Numbered from the stretch's first letter, positions 1 to 11,069 are shown. The stretch: DNA of 64,000 nucleotides from Agelas oroides (GCA_949130485.1 OX422196.1:4694889-4758888); one strand, 5' to 3'. The notes: generated by a model from the sequence alone, not told the origin. Program-made: numbers and translations.

Positions 1-104
1 AAACTGCTTTCTCGATCTTTCCTGGCACTTAAGCAGGCTTGAACGAGCTTCACAAGACCACCACAGTGGTGAAAAGTGCTTTCTCGATATTTCCTGGCTC
101 TTAA
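1..104 (-). repeat. 72-bp satellite, minus orientation (left fragment)
   Basis: This is one full monomer plus part of the next. The motif AACTGCTTTCTCGAT at the window start recurs 72 bp later in slightly altered form. Read on the minus strand it is the same satellite that fills 13-64 kb. It is cut at TTAA (101-104) by the MITE that follows, and the monomer resumes in phase after that MITE. Confidence 0.93.
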
Positions 105-597
105 CTCTTTAACTACCGTAGGCTATTTACTGGAAGTGTTTATTAGGCTATGGATTCCTTCCATGGTCGGTGTTTTCACTTCTGCTTGGAGCTAGCACTG
201 GAAACTTGACTCAAAGCTTTATTGACACATTGTGTGTAGGTTCATGACCTTGGACACACCCACTCATTAGCGAGCGTTCAATAGTCAGGACCCTCCAACC
301 AGAGAACGCTCCTCCGGACTAAAAGCTGCCTAAAATGCCAGAAATGGAGTCCCTACAAGGTGAAAGGAGCGTTTTCTACGCCCGTTTGTGCATGAAAGCA
401 GACAAATGGCCCACCCGGCATTGACCAAGGCTTTTCTGCAGGCAGCTGCAACTGCCGACATGCACTGTCAGCCAGAGCGGTGCACCCACCCACATCCCCC
501 TGACCCACCCTTTCTGCTACCCAAAACGGATTGCGCCAACTGATAACATGCGGCCAAAATCTGACTACGCGATATGGCGTCATAGGTTGGTAAAGGG
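105..597 (-). mobile_element. piggyBac-like MITE, 493 bp, copy 1
   Basis: A 493-bp non-satellite block is bounded on both sides by TTAA (101-104 and 598-601), and the satellite phase is unbroken across it. The ends read CTCTTTAACTACC on the left and GGTTGGTAAAGGG on the right, so they are imperfect terminal inverted repeats of about 13 bp starting CYCTTTA. TTAA duplication with CCC/GGG termini is the known signature of piggyBac-superfamily elements. The interior has no coherent coding sequence. On the minus strand it shares GCAGAAAGGGTGGG, CAGGGGGA and GTGGGTGG segments with the element at 35217-35722, so both belong to one family. The insertion falls in a C-class monomer. The superfamily is inferred from the ends alone, with no transposase present. 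Confidence 0.8.
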
Positions 598-3500
598 TTA
601 AACAGGCCCTCCGCGAGCTGGACAGGACCAACACAGTGGTGAAATCTGCTCTCTCTGATCTTTCCTGGCACATAAACAGGCTTGCACGAGCTTCTCAGAA
701 CCCCCACAGTTGTGAAAAGTGCTTTCTCGATCTTTCCTGGCACTTAAACAGGCTTACGCGAGCTGGACAGGACAACCACAGTGGTGAAAACTGCTCTCTC
801 GATCTTTCCTGGCACATAAACAGGCATGCACGAGCTTCTCAGAACCTCCACAGACGTGAAAACTGCTCTCTCGATCTTTCCTTGCACTTAAACAGGCCTC
901 CGCGAGCTGGACAGGACCTCCACAGTGGTAAAAACTGCTTTCTCGAGCTTTCCTGGCATATAAACAGGCTTGCACGAGCTTCACAGAACCTCCACAACGG
1001 TGAAATCAGCTTTCTAGATATCGCCTGGCACTGACCCAGGTCTGCACGAGCTTCACAGGGCCTCCACAGTGGTGAAAACCACTTTCTCGATGTCTCATGG
1101 TACTTAACCAAGCCTACACGACATTCACAGCACTTCCGCAGTGGTGAAACCAGATTTCTCGATATTTCCTGCGCTTAAACAGGCTTGCACGAGCTTCACA
1201 GAAACTCCACAACGATGAAAACAGCTTTCTAGATGACTCCTTGCGCTGAATCAGGTCTGGACGAGCTTCACAGGAACTCCACAGTGGTGAAAACTTCTTT
1301 CTAAATGTGTCCTGGCACATAATCATGCCTCCACGAGCTTCACAGGACGTCCACATTGGTGAAAACTACTTTCTCGATGTCTCATGGTACTTAACCAGGC
1401 ATTCACAGCACTTCCGCAGTGGTGAAACCTGATTTCTCGATATTTCCTGGCACTTAAACAGGCCTCAACGTGTTTGACAGGACCACAACAGTGGTGAAAA
1501 TTGCCTTATGGAGCTTTCCTGGCACTTAAACAGGCCTCCGAGAGCTGGACAGGACCACCACAGTGGTGAAAACAGCTCTCTGGATCTTTCCTGGCACATA
1601 AACAGGCTTGCACGAGCTTCTCAGAACCTCCACAGAGGTGAAAACTGCTTTCTCGATATTTCCTGGCATTTAAACAGCCCTCCGCGAGCTGGAGAGGACC
1701 TCAACAGTGGTGAAAACTGCTTTCTCGATGCCTCCTGGTACTTAACAAGGCCTACACGAGATTCACAGCACTTCCGCAGTGGTGAAGCCTGATTTCACGA
1801 TATTTCCTGCACTTAAACAGACTTGCACGAGCTTCACAGAACCTCCACGGAGAAAATGGCTTTCTAGATATCTCCTGGCGCTTAACCAGGTCTGGACGAG
1901 CTGGACAGGACCTCCACAGTGGTGAAAACTGCTTTCTACATGTCTCCTGGCACATAACCAGGCCTCCACGAGCTTCACAGGATCTCCACAGTGGTGAAAA
2001 CTGCTTTCTCGAGGCCTCCTGGTACTTAACCAGGCCAACACGAGATTCACAGCACCTCTGCAGTGGTAAAAACTCCTTTCTCGATATTTCCTGGCACTTA
2101 AACAGGCCTCCGCGAGCTGGACAGGACAACCACAGTGGTGAAAACTGCTCTCTCTATATCTTTCCTGGCACATAAACAGGCTTGCACGAGCTTCACAGAA
2201 CCTCCACAGTGGTGAAAACTGCTTTCTAGATGTCCCCTGGCACATAACGAGGCCCCCACGAGCTTCACAGGACCTCCACAGTGGTGTAAACTGCTTTCTC
2301 GATGCCTCCTGGTACTTAACCAGGCTAACACGACATTCACAGCACCTCCGCAGTGGTGAAAACTGCTTTCTCGATATTTCCTGACACTTAAACAGGCCTC
2401 CGCGAGCTGGACAGGACCACCACAGCGGTGAAAACTGCTCTCTAGATCTTTCAAAGCACATAAACAGGCTTGCACGAGCTTCTCAGAACCTCCACAGAGG
2501 TGAAAACTTGTTTCTCGATCTTTCCTAGCCCTTAAACTGGCCTCCGCGAGCTGGACAGGACTTCCATCTTGGTGAAAACTGCTTTCTACATGTCTCCTGG
2601 CACATAACCATGCCTCCACGAGCTTCACAGGACCTCCACAGTGGTGAAAACTACTTTCTCAATGTCTCATGGTACTTAACCAGGCATACACGAGATTCAC
2701 AGCACTTCCGCAGTGGTGAAATCTGATTTCTCGATATTTCCTGCACTTAAACAGGCTTGCACGAGCTTCACAGAACCTCCACAACGGTGAAAACAGCTTT
2801 CTAGATGTGTCCTGGCGCTGAACCAGGTCTGGTCGAACTTCACAGGAACTCCACAGTGGTGAAAACTGCTTTGTACATGTCACCTGGCACATAACCATGC
2901 CTCCACGAGCTTCACAGGACCTCCACAGTCGTGTAAACTACTTTCTCGATGTCTCATGGTACTTAACCAGGTCTACACGAGATTCACAGCACTTCCGCAG
3001 TGGTGAAACCTGATTTCTCGATATTTCCTGGCACTTAAACAGGCCTCCACGTACTTGATAGGACTACAACAGTGGTGAAAACTGCTTTCTCGAGCTTTCC
3101 TGGCACTTAAACAGGCCTCCGCGAGCTGGACAGGACCACCACAGTGGTGAAAACTCCTCTCTCGATCTTTCCTGGCACATAAACAGGCTTGCACGGGCTT
3201 CACAGAACCTCCACAGTGGTGAAAACTGCTTTCTAGATGTCCCCTGGCACATAACCAGGCCTTCACGAGCTTCACAGGACCTCCACAGTTGTGAAAACTG
3301 CTTTCTCGAAGCCTCCTGGTACTTAACAAGGCCAATACGAGATTCACAGCAATTCCGCAGTGGTGAAACCTGATTTCTCGATATTTCCTAGCACTTAAAC
3401 AGGCCTCCACGTGCTTGGCAGGACCACAACTGTGGTGAAAACTGCTTTCTCGAACTTTCCTGGCATATAAACAGGCATGCACGAGCTTCACAGAACCTCC

Positions 3501-4469
3501 ACAACGGTGAAAACAGCTTTCTAGATGTCTCCTGGCATATAACCAGGTATGCACGAGCTTCACAGGACCTCCACAGTGGTGAACACTGATTTCTACATGT
3601 CTCCTGGCACATAACCAGGACTTCACGAGTTTCACAGGACCTCCACAGTGGTGAAAACAACTTTCTCGATGTCTCATGGTACTTGACCTGGCCTACACGA
3701 GATTCAGAGCACCTTCACAGTGGTGAAAACTGCTTTCTCGATATTTCCTGGCAGTTAAACTGGCATCCGCGAGCTGGACAGGACCACCACAGTGGTGAAA
3801 ACTGCTCTCTCGATCTTTGCTGGCACATAAACAGGCTTGCACGAGCTTTACAGAACCTCCACAGTGGTGAAAACTGCTATCTAGATGTCTCCTGGCACAT
3901 ACCCAGGCCTCCACGAGCTTCACAGGACCTCCACATTGGTGAAAACTGCTTTGTCGATGCTTCCAGGTACTTAACCAGGCCAACACGAGATTCACAGCAC
4001 CTCCGAAGTGGTGAAACCTGTTTTATCGATATTTCCTGGCACTTAAACAGGCCTCTGCGAGCTGGACAGGACCACCACAGTGGTGAAAACTGCTCTCTCG
4101 ATCTTTCCTGGCACATAAACAGGCTTGCACGAGCTTCACAGAACCTCCACAGTGGCGAAAACTGCTTTGTACATGTCTCCTGGCACATAACCATGCCTCC
4201 ACGAGCTTCACAGGACCTCCACAGTGGTGTAAACTACTTTCTCGATGTCTCATGGTACTTAACCAGGCTTACACGAGATTCACAGCACTTTCGCAGTGGT
4301 GAAACCTGATTTCTCGATATTTCCTGGCACTTAAACAGGCCTCCACGTGCTTGACAGGACTACAACAGTGTTGAAAACTGCTTTCTCGAGGTTTTCTGGC
4401 ACATAAACAGGCCTCCGCGAGTTGCACAGCACCACCACAGTGGTGAAAACTGCTCTCTCGATCTTTCCT
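598..4469 (-). repeat. 72-bp satellite array, minus orientation
   Basis: About 54 tandem copies of the 72-bp monomer lie on the minus strand. The plus-strand text shows recurring CCACAGTGGTGAAAACTGC followed by TTTCTCGAT or TTTCTAGAT and a C-class CTGGCACTTAAACAGG. All four classes can be recognised. Monomers here carry more substitutions and single-base losses than those beyond 13 kb. Several frames stay open for 60-230 codons with a 24-residue period, but they overlap in different frames on both strands and are interrupted by stops, so I do not call genes. The array ends inside a monomer at TTCCT (4465-4469), which is repeated at 6382-6386 after the retrotransposon. Confidence 0.93.
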
Positions 4470-4471
4470 TT

Positions 4472-6202
4472 GATAGAGTTTTGGGACGAAAACAGAGACG
4501 AGGTATATCTGTGATCAGAACTAACCAAGGAGAGCTGAGTGACAGTCAACAGATAGCAGAGGAAATGAACTCCTACTTTTCTAGTTGTGTGGGTAGTTCC
4601 AACCCCGTTATGGGTGTGGTCAAGGATCCTGAAATTCCCCCTGTGAATGCTAGGTTTGAGTTCAATGAGATCGATATGGAGACTGTGCTACGTCATCTTA
4701 CAAACTTAAATGAGAGGAAAGCCACTGGTGCTGATGGCATCTCTGCAAAGCTGTTGAGAATGGCTGCTCCTGGAATAGCAACAAGCTTGACTAAGCTGTT
4801 TAATTACAGCTTGAAAATAGGGCAGATCCCAAAGGACTGGAAGGTTGCTCATGTGACTCCAGTACCTAAGAAAGGTGACAAAGAGTTGGCTGAGAACTCT
4901 TGACCAGTGTCAGTCCTCCCAATAGTCGCTAAAGTCTTTGAGGCCATAGTGCATACCCAGCTGTTTGTGTATTTACAGGATAACTCCCTCTTGCACTCAG
5001 CTCAATCTGGGTTTCGCCCTCTCCACAACACCCAGCATGTACTTTTGAGGTCAGTGGATGATTGGCGAGCTGCCTTGGATAGGGATGAAATAGTAGGTAC
5101 TATTTTGATTGACCTCAGTAAGGCCTTTGACTCAATTGATCATAACCTGTTGGTAGCCAAACTGGAGGCCTATGGCGTAAGGGGCAATGAAAAGGAGTGG
5201 TTTCTAAGCTATCTGACGGACAGACAGCAGAGAGTAGTAGTGGGCGGAGCAAAGTCGACATGGAGTGAGATGGTGAAAGGAGTTCCGCAGGGCTCCATTT
5301 TGGGTCTTTTGCTTTTTACAATTTTTATGAATGATCTCCCCAGTGTCATTGAAAATTGCAATGTGAACCTCTATGCAGATGACACCACTATCTACTTCTC
5401 AAGCAAAGATCCTCAGGAAGTACAGGAAGTTCTTGAAGCAGAGCTTGGAGCAGTGGCCCACTGGATCAAACGGAATCAGTTGAAGATGAATGTGAGCAAA
5501 ACTCAACTGATGGTCCTAAGCAGGAGACGTAGAAAGTGTGAGGCTGAACGGATTCGTATCCAGCTAGATGGATCAATACTTGTGAGTGAGGAGAAAGTAA
5601 GATATTTGGGTGTGGATATAGACAGAAACCTCACGTGGAAAGACCAAGTGTGTAAGGTGAGACGAAGCTGCTTGAGCAGTCTGGCCAGACTCAGAAGGGT
5701 GTCTTCCGTTCTACCATTTGAGACCAAGAAAAGACTGTATTATGCTCTGGTACTTCCCCATATGGACTATTGCTGTGTTGTCTGGATGGAATGTGGGGCA
5801 GCGTTGAGACACGAAATCGAACGGTTGCAAAACTATGGGATGCGGCTAATCACATCCTCACCACGACTTGCCTGTAGTGCAATGCTGAGGAGTAGGTTGG
5901 GTTGGGTACCACTGGAGCAAAGGAGGAGGTTGTTCAGACTTCCCTTGGTACATAAATGTCTCCTCAGAAGAGCTCCACAGTATCTGTGCTCCAAGTTTGT
6001 TACCAACGAGAGCCTTGGCCTCCGCACTGCCAGGGGCAGTAGCAACCTCTACCTAAAGAGACCAACTACTAACTTTTATCGCAACTCCTTTGAATATCAG
6101 GGTGCTTTTGACTGGAATCACCTTCCAAATAATATCAAGACTATTCGCTCAGAAACTGCCTTTAAAAGTTACGTACAGAATTTTTTTTTGGTCAGCTGTT
6201 AG
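4472..6202 (+). pseudogene. Non-LTR retrotransposon reverse transcriptase (broken)
   Basis: One reading frame runs through 4472-6202 except for a TGA at 4901-4903. Visible motifs in order are KATGADGIS (finger region), a PVSVLP block just after the stop, LIDLSKAFDSIDHNLL (domain A, first catalytic Asp), GVPQGSILG (domain B), LYADDTTIY (domain C, YADD at 5372-5383) and a C-terminal WNHLPNNIK block typical of jockey/CR1 enzymes. Family members usually have Arg before PVSVLP, so the stop is most simply a CGA to TGA change. The protein would copy element RNA into DNA at a nicked target. No start codon belongs to this copy because the 5' part is absent, so this is a dead fragment. The catalytic residues are otherwise intact, which implies a fairly recent insertion. 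Confidence 0.9.
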
Positions 6203-6357
6203 AGCTCTAATTTTGGATTTGTTTTTCCTTCTCCCTCTTTTTGTGTGTACGTTTTGTCTTCTGTTTTTTATATCCTTTTATCTTTTGCTTTGTATTAGGA
6301 CCTCCGGGAAGACCGGCTATATGAGCTGATGGAGTATTCCTATTCAAAATAAAAGTT
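6203..6357 (+). terminator. Retrotransposon 3' UTR with AATAAA signal
   Basis: A T-rich non-coding stretch follows the RT stop codon. The polyadenylation hexamer AATAAA lies at 6348-6353, immediately before the TATC tail, where LINE 3' ends place it. Confidence 0.7.
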
Positions 6358-6381
6358 TATCTATCTATCTATCTATCTATC
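6358..6381 (+). repeat. (TATC)6 microsatellite tail
   Basis: Six perfect TATC units form the 3' tail of the retrotransposon and abut the resumed satellite at TTCCTGGCAC. Several CR1/L2-like elements end in short tandem repeats instead of poly(A). Here the tail marks the insertion boundary. Confidence 0.9.
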
Positions 6382-7813
6382 TTCCTGGCACACAAACAGG
6401 CATGCACAAGCTTCACAGAACCTCCACAGTGGTGAACACTGCTTTCTAGATGTCCCCTGGCACATAACCAGGCCTCCATGAGCTTCACAGGACCTCCACA
6501 GTGGTGAAAACTGCTTTCTAGATGCCTCCTGGTACTTAACCACTCCAACACGAGTTCCACAGCACCTCCGAAGTGGTGAAACCTGTTTTGTCGATATTTC
6601 CTGGCACTTAAACAGGCCTCGGCGAGCTGGGCAGGACCTCCACAGTGGTGAAAACTGCTCTCTCGACCTTTCCTGGCACATAAACAGGCTTGCAAGAGCT
6701 TCACAGAACCTCCACAGTGGTGAAAACTGCTTTCTTGAAGTCTCCTGGCACATACCCAGGCCTCCACGAGCTTCACCGGACCTCCACAGTGGTGAAAACA
6801 GCTTTCTCGAGGCCTCCTGGTACGTAACCAGGCCAACACGAGATTCACAACACCTCCGAAGTGGTGAAACCTGTTTTCTCGATATTTCCTGGCACTTAAA
6901 CCGGCCACCGCGAGCTGGACAGGATCACCACAGTGGTGAAAACTGCTCTCTCGATCTTTCCTGGTACATAAACAGGCTTGCACGAGCTTCACAGAACCTC
7001 CACAGTGGTGAAAACCGCTTTTTTGATGTCTCCTGGCACATAACCAGGCATCCACGAGCTTCACAGGACCTCGACAGTGGTGAAAACTGCTTTCTCGATG
7101 TCTCCTGGTACTTAACCAGGCCAACACGAGATTCACAGCACCTCCGCAGTGGTGAAAACTGCTTTCTCGATATTTCCTGGCACTTAAACAGGCCTCCGCG
7201 AGCTGGACAGGACAACCACAGTGGTGAAAACTGCTCTCTCGATCTTCCCTGGCACATTAACAGGCTAGCCCGAGCTTCACAGAACCTACACAGTGGTCAA
7301 AACTGCTTTGTCGATGCCTCCTGGTACTTAAGCTAACCAGGCCAACATGACATTCACAGGACCTCAACAGTGGTGAAAACTGCTTTCTCGATGCCTCCTG
7401 GTACTTAACCAGGCCAACACGAGATTCACAGCAACTCCGCAGTGGTGGAGCTTCACAGAACCTCCACAGAACCTCCACAGTGGTGAAAACTGGTTTATAG
7501 ATGTCTCCTGGCACATAACCAGGCCTCCACGAGCTTCACAGGACCTCCACAGTGGTGAAAATTGCTTTCACGATGCCTCCTGGTACTTAACATGGCCAAC
7601 ACGAGATTCACAGCACCTCCGCAGTGGTGAAAGCTGCTTTCTAGATGTCTCCTGGCAGATAACCAGGCCTCCGCGAGCTGGACAGGACCACCACAGTGGA
7701 GAAAACTGCTCTCTCGATCTTTCCTGGCAGATAAACAGGCTTGCACGAGCTTCACAGAACCTCCATCGTGGTGAAAACCGCTTTCTAGATGTCTCCTGGT
7801 ACAGAACCAGGCC
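6382..7813 (-). repeat. 72-bp satellite array, minus orientation, up to the inversion
   Basis: About 20 monomers continue the minus-strand array in the phase that preceded the retrotransposon. The stretch 7250-7500 is disordered. It contains a fused or short monomer near 7310-7340 (an extra AAGCTAACC next to CCAGG) and a partial duplication of CACAGAACCTC near 7450-7475. The minus-strand run ends within an A-class monomer at about 7813. Confidence 0.92.
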
Positions 7814-8420
7814 TCTAGAAAGCAGCTTTCACCACTGTGGAGGTCCTGTGAAGCTCGTGGAAGCCTCTTTATGTGCCAGGAAAGATCGAGAGAGCAGTTT
7901 TCACCACTGTGGTGGTCCTGTCCAGCTCGCGGAGGCCTGTTTAAGTGCCAGGAAATGTCGAGAAAGCAGTTTTCACCACTGCGAAGGTGCTGTGAATGTC
8001 GTGTTGACCTGGTTAAGTACCAGGAGGCATCCAGAAAGCAGTTTTCACCACTGTGGGGGTCTTGTGAAGCTCGTGGAGGACTGGTTATGTGCCAGGAGAC
8101 ATCTAGAAAGCAGTTTTCACCACTGTGGAGGTTCTGTGAAGCTCGTACAAGCCTGTTTATGTGCCAGGAAAGATCGAGAGAGCAGTTTTCACCACTGTGG
8201 TGGTCCTGTCCAGCTCGCGGAGGCCTGTTTAAGTGCCATGAAATATCGAGAAAGCAGTTTTCACCACCGTGGAGGTTCTAAAAAGCTCGTGTAAGCCTGC
8301 TGAAGTACCAGGAAATATCGAGAAAGCAGTTTTCACCACTGTGGAGTTGCTGTGAATCTCATGTTGGCCTGCTTAAGTACCAGGAGGCATGTAGAAAACA
8401 GTTTTCTCCACTGTGGAGGT
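7814..8420 (+). repeat. 72-bp satellite array, plus orientation (first block after inversion)
   Basis: From TCTAGAAAGCAG the monomers run on the plus strand: A, B, C, D, then A, B, C and further degraded copies, about eight in all. The block ends inside a monomer at CTGTGGAGGTC, where the Ginger-like element begins. Confidence 0.93.
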
Positions 8421-8423
8421 CTG

Positions 8424-8513
8424 TCACGAAGTAAACGGGCCCCCGAAGTAGGTGGAACCCCCGGATAATTTACTCCGGAGTAAATGGACCCCCTGTGAAG
8501 TAAATGGTCCCCC
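8424..8513 (+). repeat. Subterminal repeats GAAGTAAATGGACCCCC with 16-bp palindrome
   Basis: Four or five imperfect copies of a roughly 17-bp unit (GAAGTAAAYGGNCCCCC) lie at the left end of the Ginger-like element. Between them is a perfect palindrome, TTTACTCCGGAGTAAA, at 8469-8484. Subterminal repeats of this type often bind transposase, but a binding role here is only inferred. Confidence 0.75.
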
Positions 8514-8526
8514 TTCGCGCGATTCT

Positions 8527-8926
8527 GTCACGTGCGGGGTCTCAATACTTTCACGTCGTTTCATGTCCCCTCACGTGATATGTGTGGGTGGAGCATGCAT
8601 TGCGCATGCGTAGTGTAGTATGGCACTTGTATGACAGTTGGGTAGTACACATTAGACGGAAGAGTGTGCATGGTCGTTCGAAGTTGCTTGTGGTCTAATG
8701 GTTAGGGCTCAGTATACAGGTTAGGGTTAAGGTTAGGGCTAGGGACGGGAAATGGGTTTTATTCCTTCTTTTTTTTTTTCTTCTTTAAAAAGTGACGAAC
8801 AACATGCGATGCACCCTGCGATGCCACTTGTGGCGTAAGTGCGACGTAATGCGGCTTTCACCCTGCACCTGGGTCATGTGACAGGGGACATGAAACGATG
8901 TGAAAGTAATGAGACCCGTCACGTGC
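8527..8926. repeat. Imperfect inverted repeat (about 52-bp arms) upstream of the integrase gene
   Basis: The left arm (8527-8578) and right arm (8874-8926) are reverse complements with only a few mismatches and small gaps. Shared core strings include TTTCATGTCCCCT and, allowing one mismatch, TACTTTCACGTCGTTT. Three CACGTG E-box palindromes lie in the arms (8529, 8572, 8920). The loop is about 295 bp and contains a near-match to an NRF1 site (TGCGCATGCGTA, 8601-8612). The right arm ends 47 bp before the first ATG. It could be promoter architecture or the remains of a nested element. Confidence 0.75.
8699..8746 (+). repeat. Short degenerate telomere-like TTAGGG cluster
   Basis: Three TTAGGG words and degraded relatives lie within 48 bp, inside the loop of the inverted repeat. 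The cluster is too short and imperfect to be a telomere. It may be chance or a small interstitial telomeric trace. Confidence 0.45.
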
Positions 8927-9185
8927 GTTCTTCCCGACTTCCGTCCCGAGAAGAGAAGAAAAAGTGTTATAAAATGGCTCCAAAGCTTTCACTGGTGTCA
9001 AATCTAAACGAGATGGAAGGCGAGAGCGACTGTGAAACTGGTGGAGAGTGCATCATCGACGAAGAACATCGCACAGAAGACGAAGAGGCTGATTTCAGAC
9101 GAGTGTACGACTACCTGACGGAGAAAAAGTACCCAGATGGAGCGTCAAAAGATGTTAAGCGAGCAGTCAGGAAGAAGGCACAGAG

Positions 9186-9351
9186 GTACAGAGTGTATTG
9201 CACTTACTCTTTATGACAAAGTATGTCCTAAAGAGCTGTATATAATATTACATCTAGCAGGAAGATGTTGATTGTGCAGCATAGCGCTGATCTCAAGTTG
9301 GTAGCTGTCAGTGTAGCCTTATGGTGTTATGCTCATCTGCTATTTCTACAG
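9186..9351 (+). other. Intron 1 of the integrase gene
   Basis: Donor AG|GTACAG and acceptor TTTCTACAG|G. Removing 166 bp joins codons as AG+G (Arg), giving KKAQRF-IVEEGK, which continues the conserved Ginger N-terminal region. Reading through the intron hits a stop at 9214-9216. Confidence 0.85.
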
Positions 9352-9556
9352 GTTTATAGTGGAGGAAGGAAAAATGAGTTACAACTCTAGGAAAAGGGTG
9401 TGGCTAAAAGTAGTTCTAAGTTGTACACAGCGAGAGCACATCCTCAAGGCCTGTCACAGTGACCCCACTGCTGGACATCTTGGTTGCACAAAGACATTCT
9501 ACAAGATTTCAGAACGATACTACTGGCCTGGTCTCTACAAAGATGTAAAGGAATTT

Positions 9557-9650
9557 GTAAGTAACTACTACTTTCTGTTCCTACATGTATGTTGGAGAAG
9601 TTTTGCACAGCAAGTATAATATAGAAGAGATTTTTCTGCATGCTGTTTAG
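9557..9650 (+). other. Intron 2 of the integrase gene
   Basis: Donor TTT|GTAAGT and acceptor TGCTGTTTAG|GTG, 94 bp, phase 0. It interrupts the HHCC zinc finger between its His pair and Cys pair. Splicing restores KEFVKLCDLCQ. Confidence 0.88.
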
Positions 9651-9896
9651 GTGAAGTTGTGCGATCTTTGCCAACGAACAAACACCCGCAAGTTTGACAA
9701 GATACGGCCAGAGCTGCATCCTGTTAAAGTCCAATCTCCTTGGCATCACCTTGGCATTGATCTCATAGGGCCGTTGCCAGTGACAGAACAGGATAACAAG
9801 TATATCCTCACAGTCTCAGACTACTGTACCAAGTGGGTTGCTGCATTCCCTCTTACTTCAAAGGCTGCAACTGGAGTGGCCATTTCTCTGTTCCAG

Positions 9897-9967
9897 GTAA
9901 AATTTGTTCCTTGATGGGGAAGGAAAGTGGGTGTTATTCATGTCATTTTGGTTTGTGCCACTCACAG
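9897..9967 (+). other. Intron 3 of the integrase gene
   Basis: Donor CCAG|GTAAAA and acceptor CCACTCACAG|CTA, 71 bp, phase 0. It lies within the integrase core between the first and second catalytic Asp. Splicing joins AISLFQ to LFMTLGLP. Confidence 0.85.
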
Positions 9968-10099
9968 CTATTCATGACCTTGGGATTACCACGAGTGGTG
10001 ACATCGGATCAAGGGCGAGAGTTCAACAACTGCATCAACCAGGAACTCATGAGCCTTCTTGGGATCACCCACCGACTAACAACAGCGTATCACCCACAG

Positions 10100-10250
10100 G
10101 TAGGATTCTACAGTATATGCATGTTATAATAGACCAACAGCATGTAAAATGACATGTATGTATATTTCCTGAGTCTGATGTTTGAGGAAATATGTCAATC
10201 AAGCATTATCACGAAGTCATCTAATTACATTGTATGTATCTTTTCTGCAG
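10100..10250 (+). other. Intron 4 of the integrase gene
   Basis: Donor CACAG|GTAGGA and acceptor CTTTTCTGCAG|TCG, 151 bp, phase 0. It splits the highly conserved AYHPQ-SNGL motif just before the catalytic Glu. The precise repair of that motif is strong support for the splice sites. Confidence 0.9.
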
Positions 10251-10943
10251 TCGAACGGCCTTGACGAACACTTTAATCAAACAATCCAGTCCATGCTCGT
10301 CAAGTTTGTGAACGAGAGAAAGTCCAACTGGGATGAACATCTGGACAGCTGCACATTTGCGTATAACACAGCCAGACATGATTCGACCAAGTTCTCCCCC
10401 TTTGAACTGATGTTTGGGAGGAAAGCCCTTCTGCCAATCCAACTTGAAACCAATGGAGATGATCCCAACAAAGTCCTCCATGAGTTCCGGAATGCTCCAG
10501 CACTGGACGAAAACTCTGCTCTCTTGGAAAAGCTGATTGAGGGGCGATTGACCTTGATAGAAGAAGCAAAAGCGAACATTGAAGGTGCACAAGAGAAGCA
10601 ACGGGAGCTTTACAACTGAAAGCATGCAAATCCTGAAGCATTCCTGGTCGGAAGCAAGGTCCTCATCAAAGATTTTACCCGAAGAAAACGACAAGGGGGC
10701 AAGATGGACTTCAGGTGGCTTGGCCCCTACACCATAGAAAAGAATTTGGGAAAGGGGGCATATCTTCTTCAACATGATGCTGGCAAATCTTCGAAGCGGG
10801 TGAACGGTGCCCACATGAAGCCATATTTTGATCTCCCAGATGATACCAACCCACCTGATGATGAACCTGATCTTCTGCTTGACAATGTTTCATTTCATCA
10901 TGACTCATTTGATATCCAGCACTCTGACTTAGAGATTACAGAG

Positions 10944-11069
10944 GAGGCTGAGATTGCAGAGCCAGAAGGAAACAAGGAGGCTGAGATCGCAGAGCCAGAA
11001 GGAAACAAGGAGGCTGAGATCACAGAGCCAGAAGGAAACAAAGAGGCTGAGATCACAGAACCCAGCAAG
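10944..11069 (+). repeat. 33-bp coding minisatellite (acidic EAEIxEPEGNK repeat)
   Basis: Three full 33-bp units start at 10944, 10977 and 11010, and a partial fourth starts at 11043. Each encodes EAEI(A/T)EPEGNK in the integrase frame. The tract follows the GPY/F module and forms a highly acidic, probably disordered linker. Units are nearly identical, so the expansion is recent. Confidence 0.9.

Larger units (their letters stand above)
4470..6381 (+). mobile_element. 5'-truncated non-LTR (jockey/CR1-like) retrotransposon
   Basis: This 1.9-kb insertion carries a non-LTR reverse transcriptase, a 3' untranslated stretch, an AATAAA signal and a simple-repeat tail of six TATC units, the expected layout of a LINE 3' end. 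The 5' end opens directly in the RT coding frame, so the endonuclease and any ORF1 are missing, as in 5' truncation during target-primed reverse transcription. The satellite flanks are in phase and share TTCCT (4465-4469 and 6382-6386), a plausible 5-bp target-site duplication. RT motif style places it in the jockey/CR1/L2 group. I cannot settle the clade by eye. Confidence 0.88.

Noticed and set aside
353..743. Minus-strand frames of about 90-106 codons at the left MITE
   Set aside because: They cross the MITE-satellite boundary or overlap each other and have no recognisable content.
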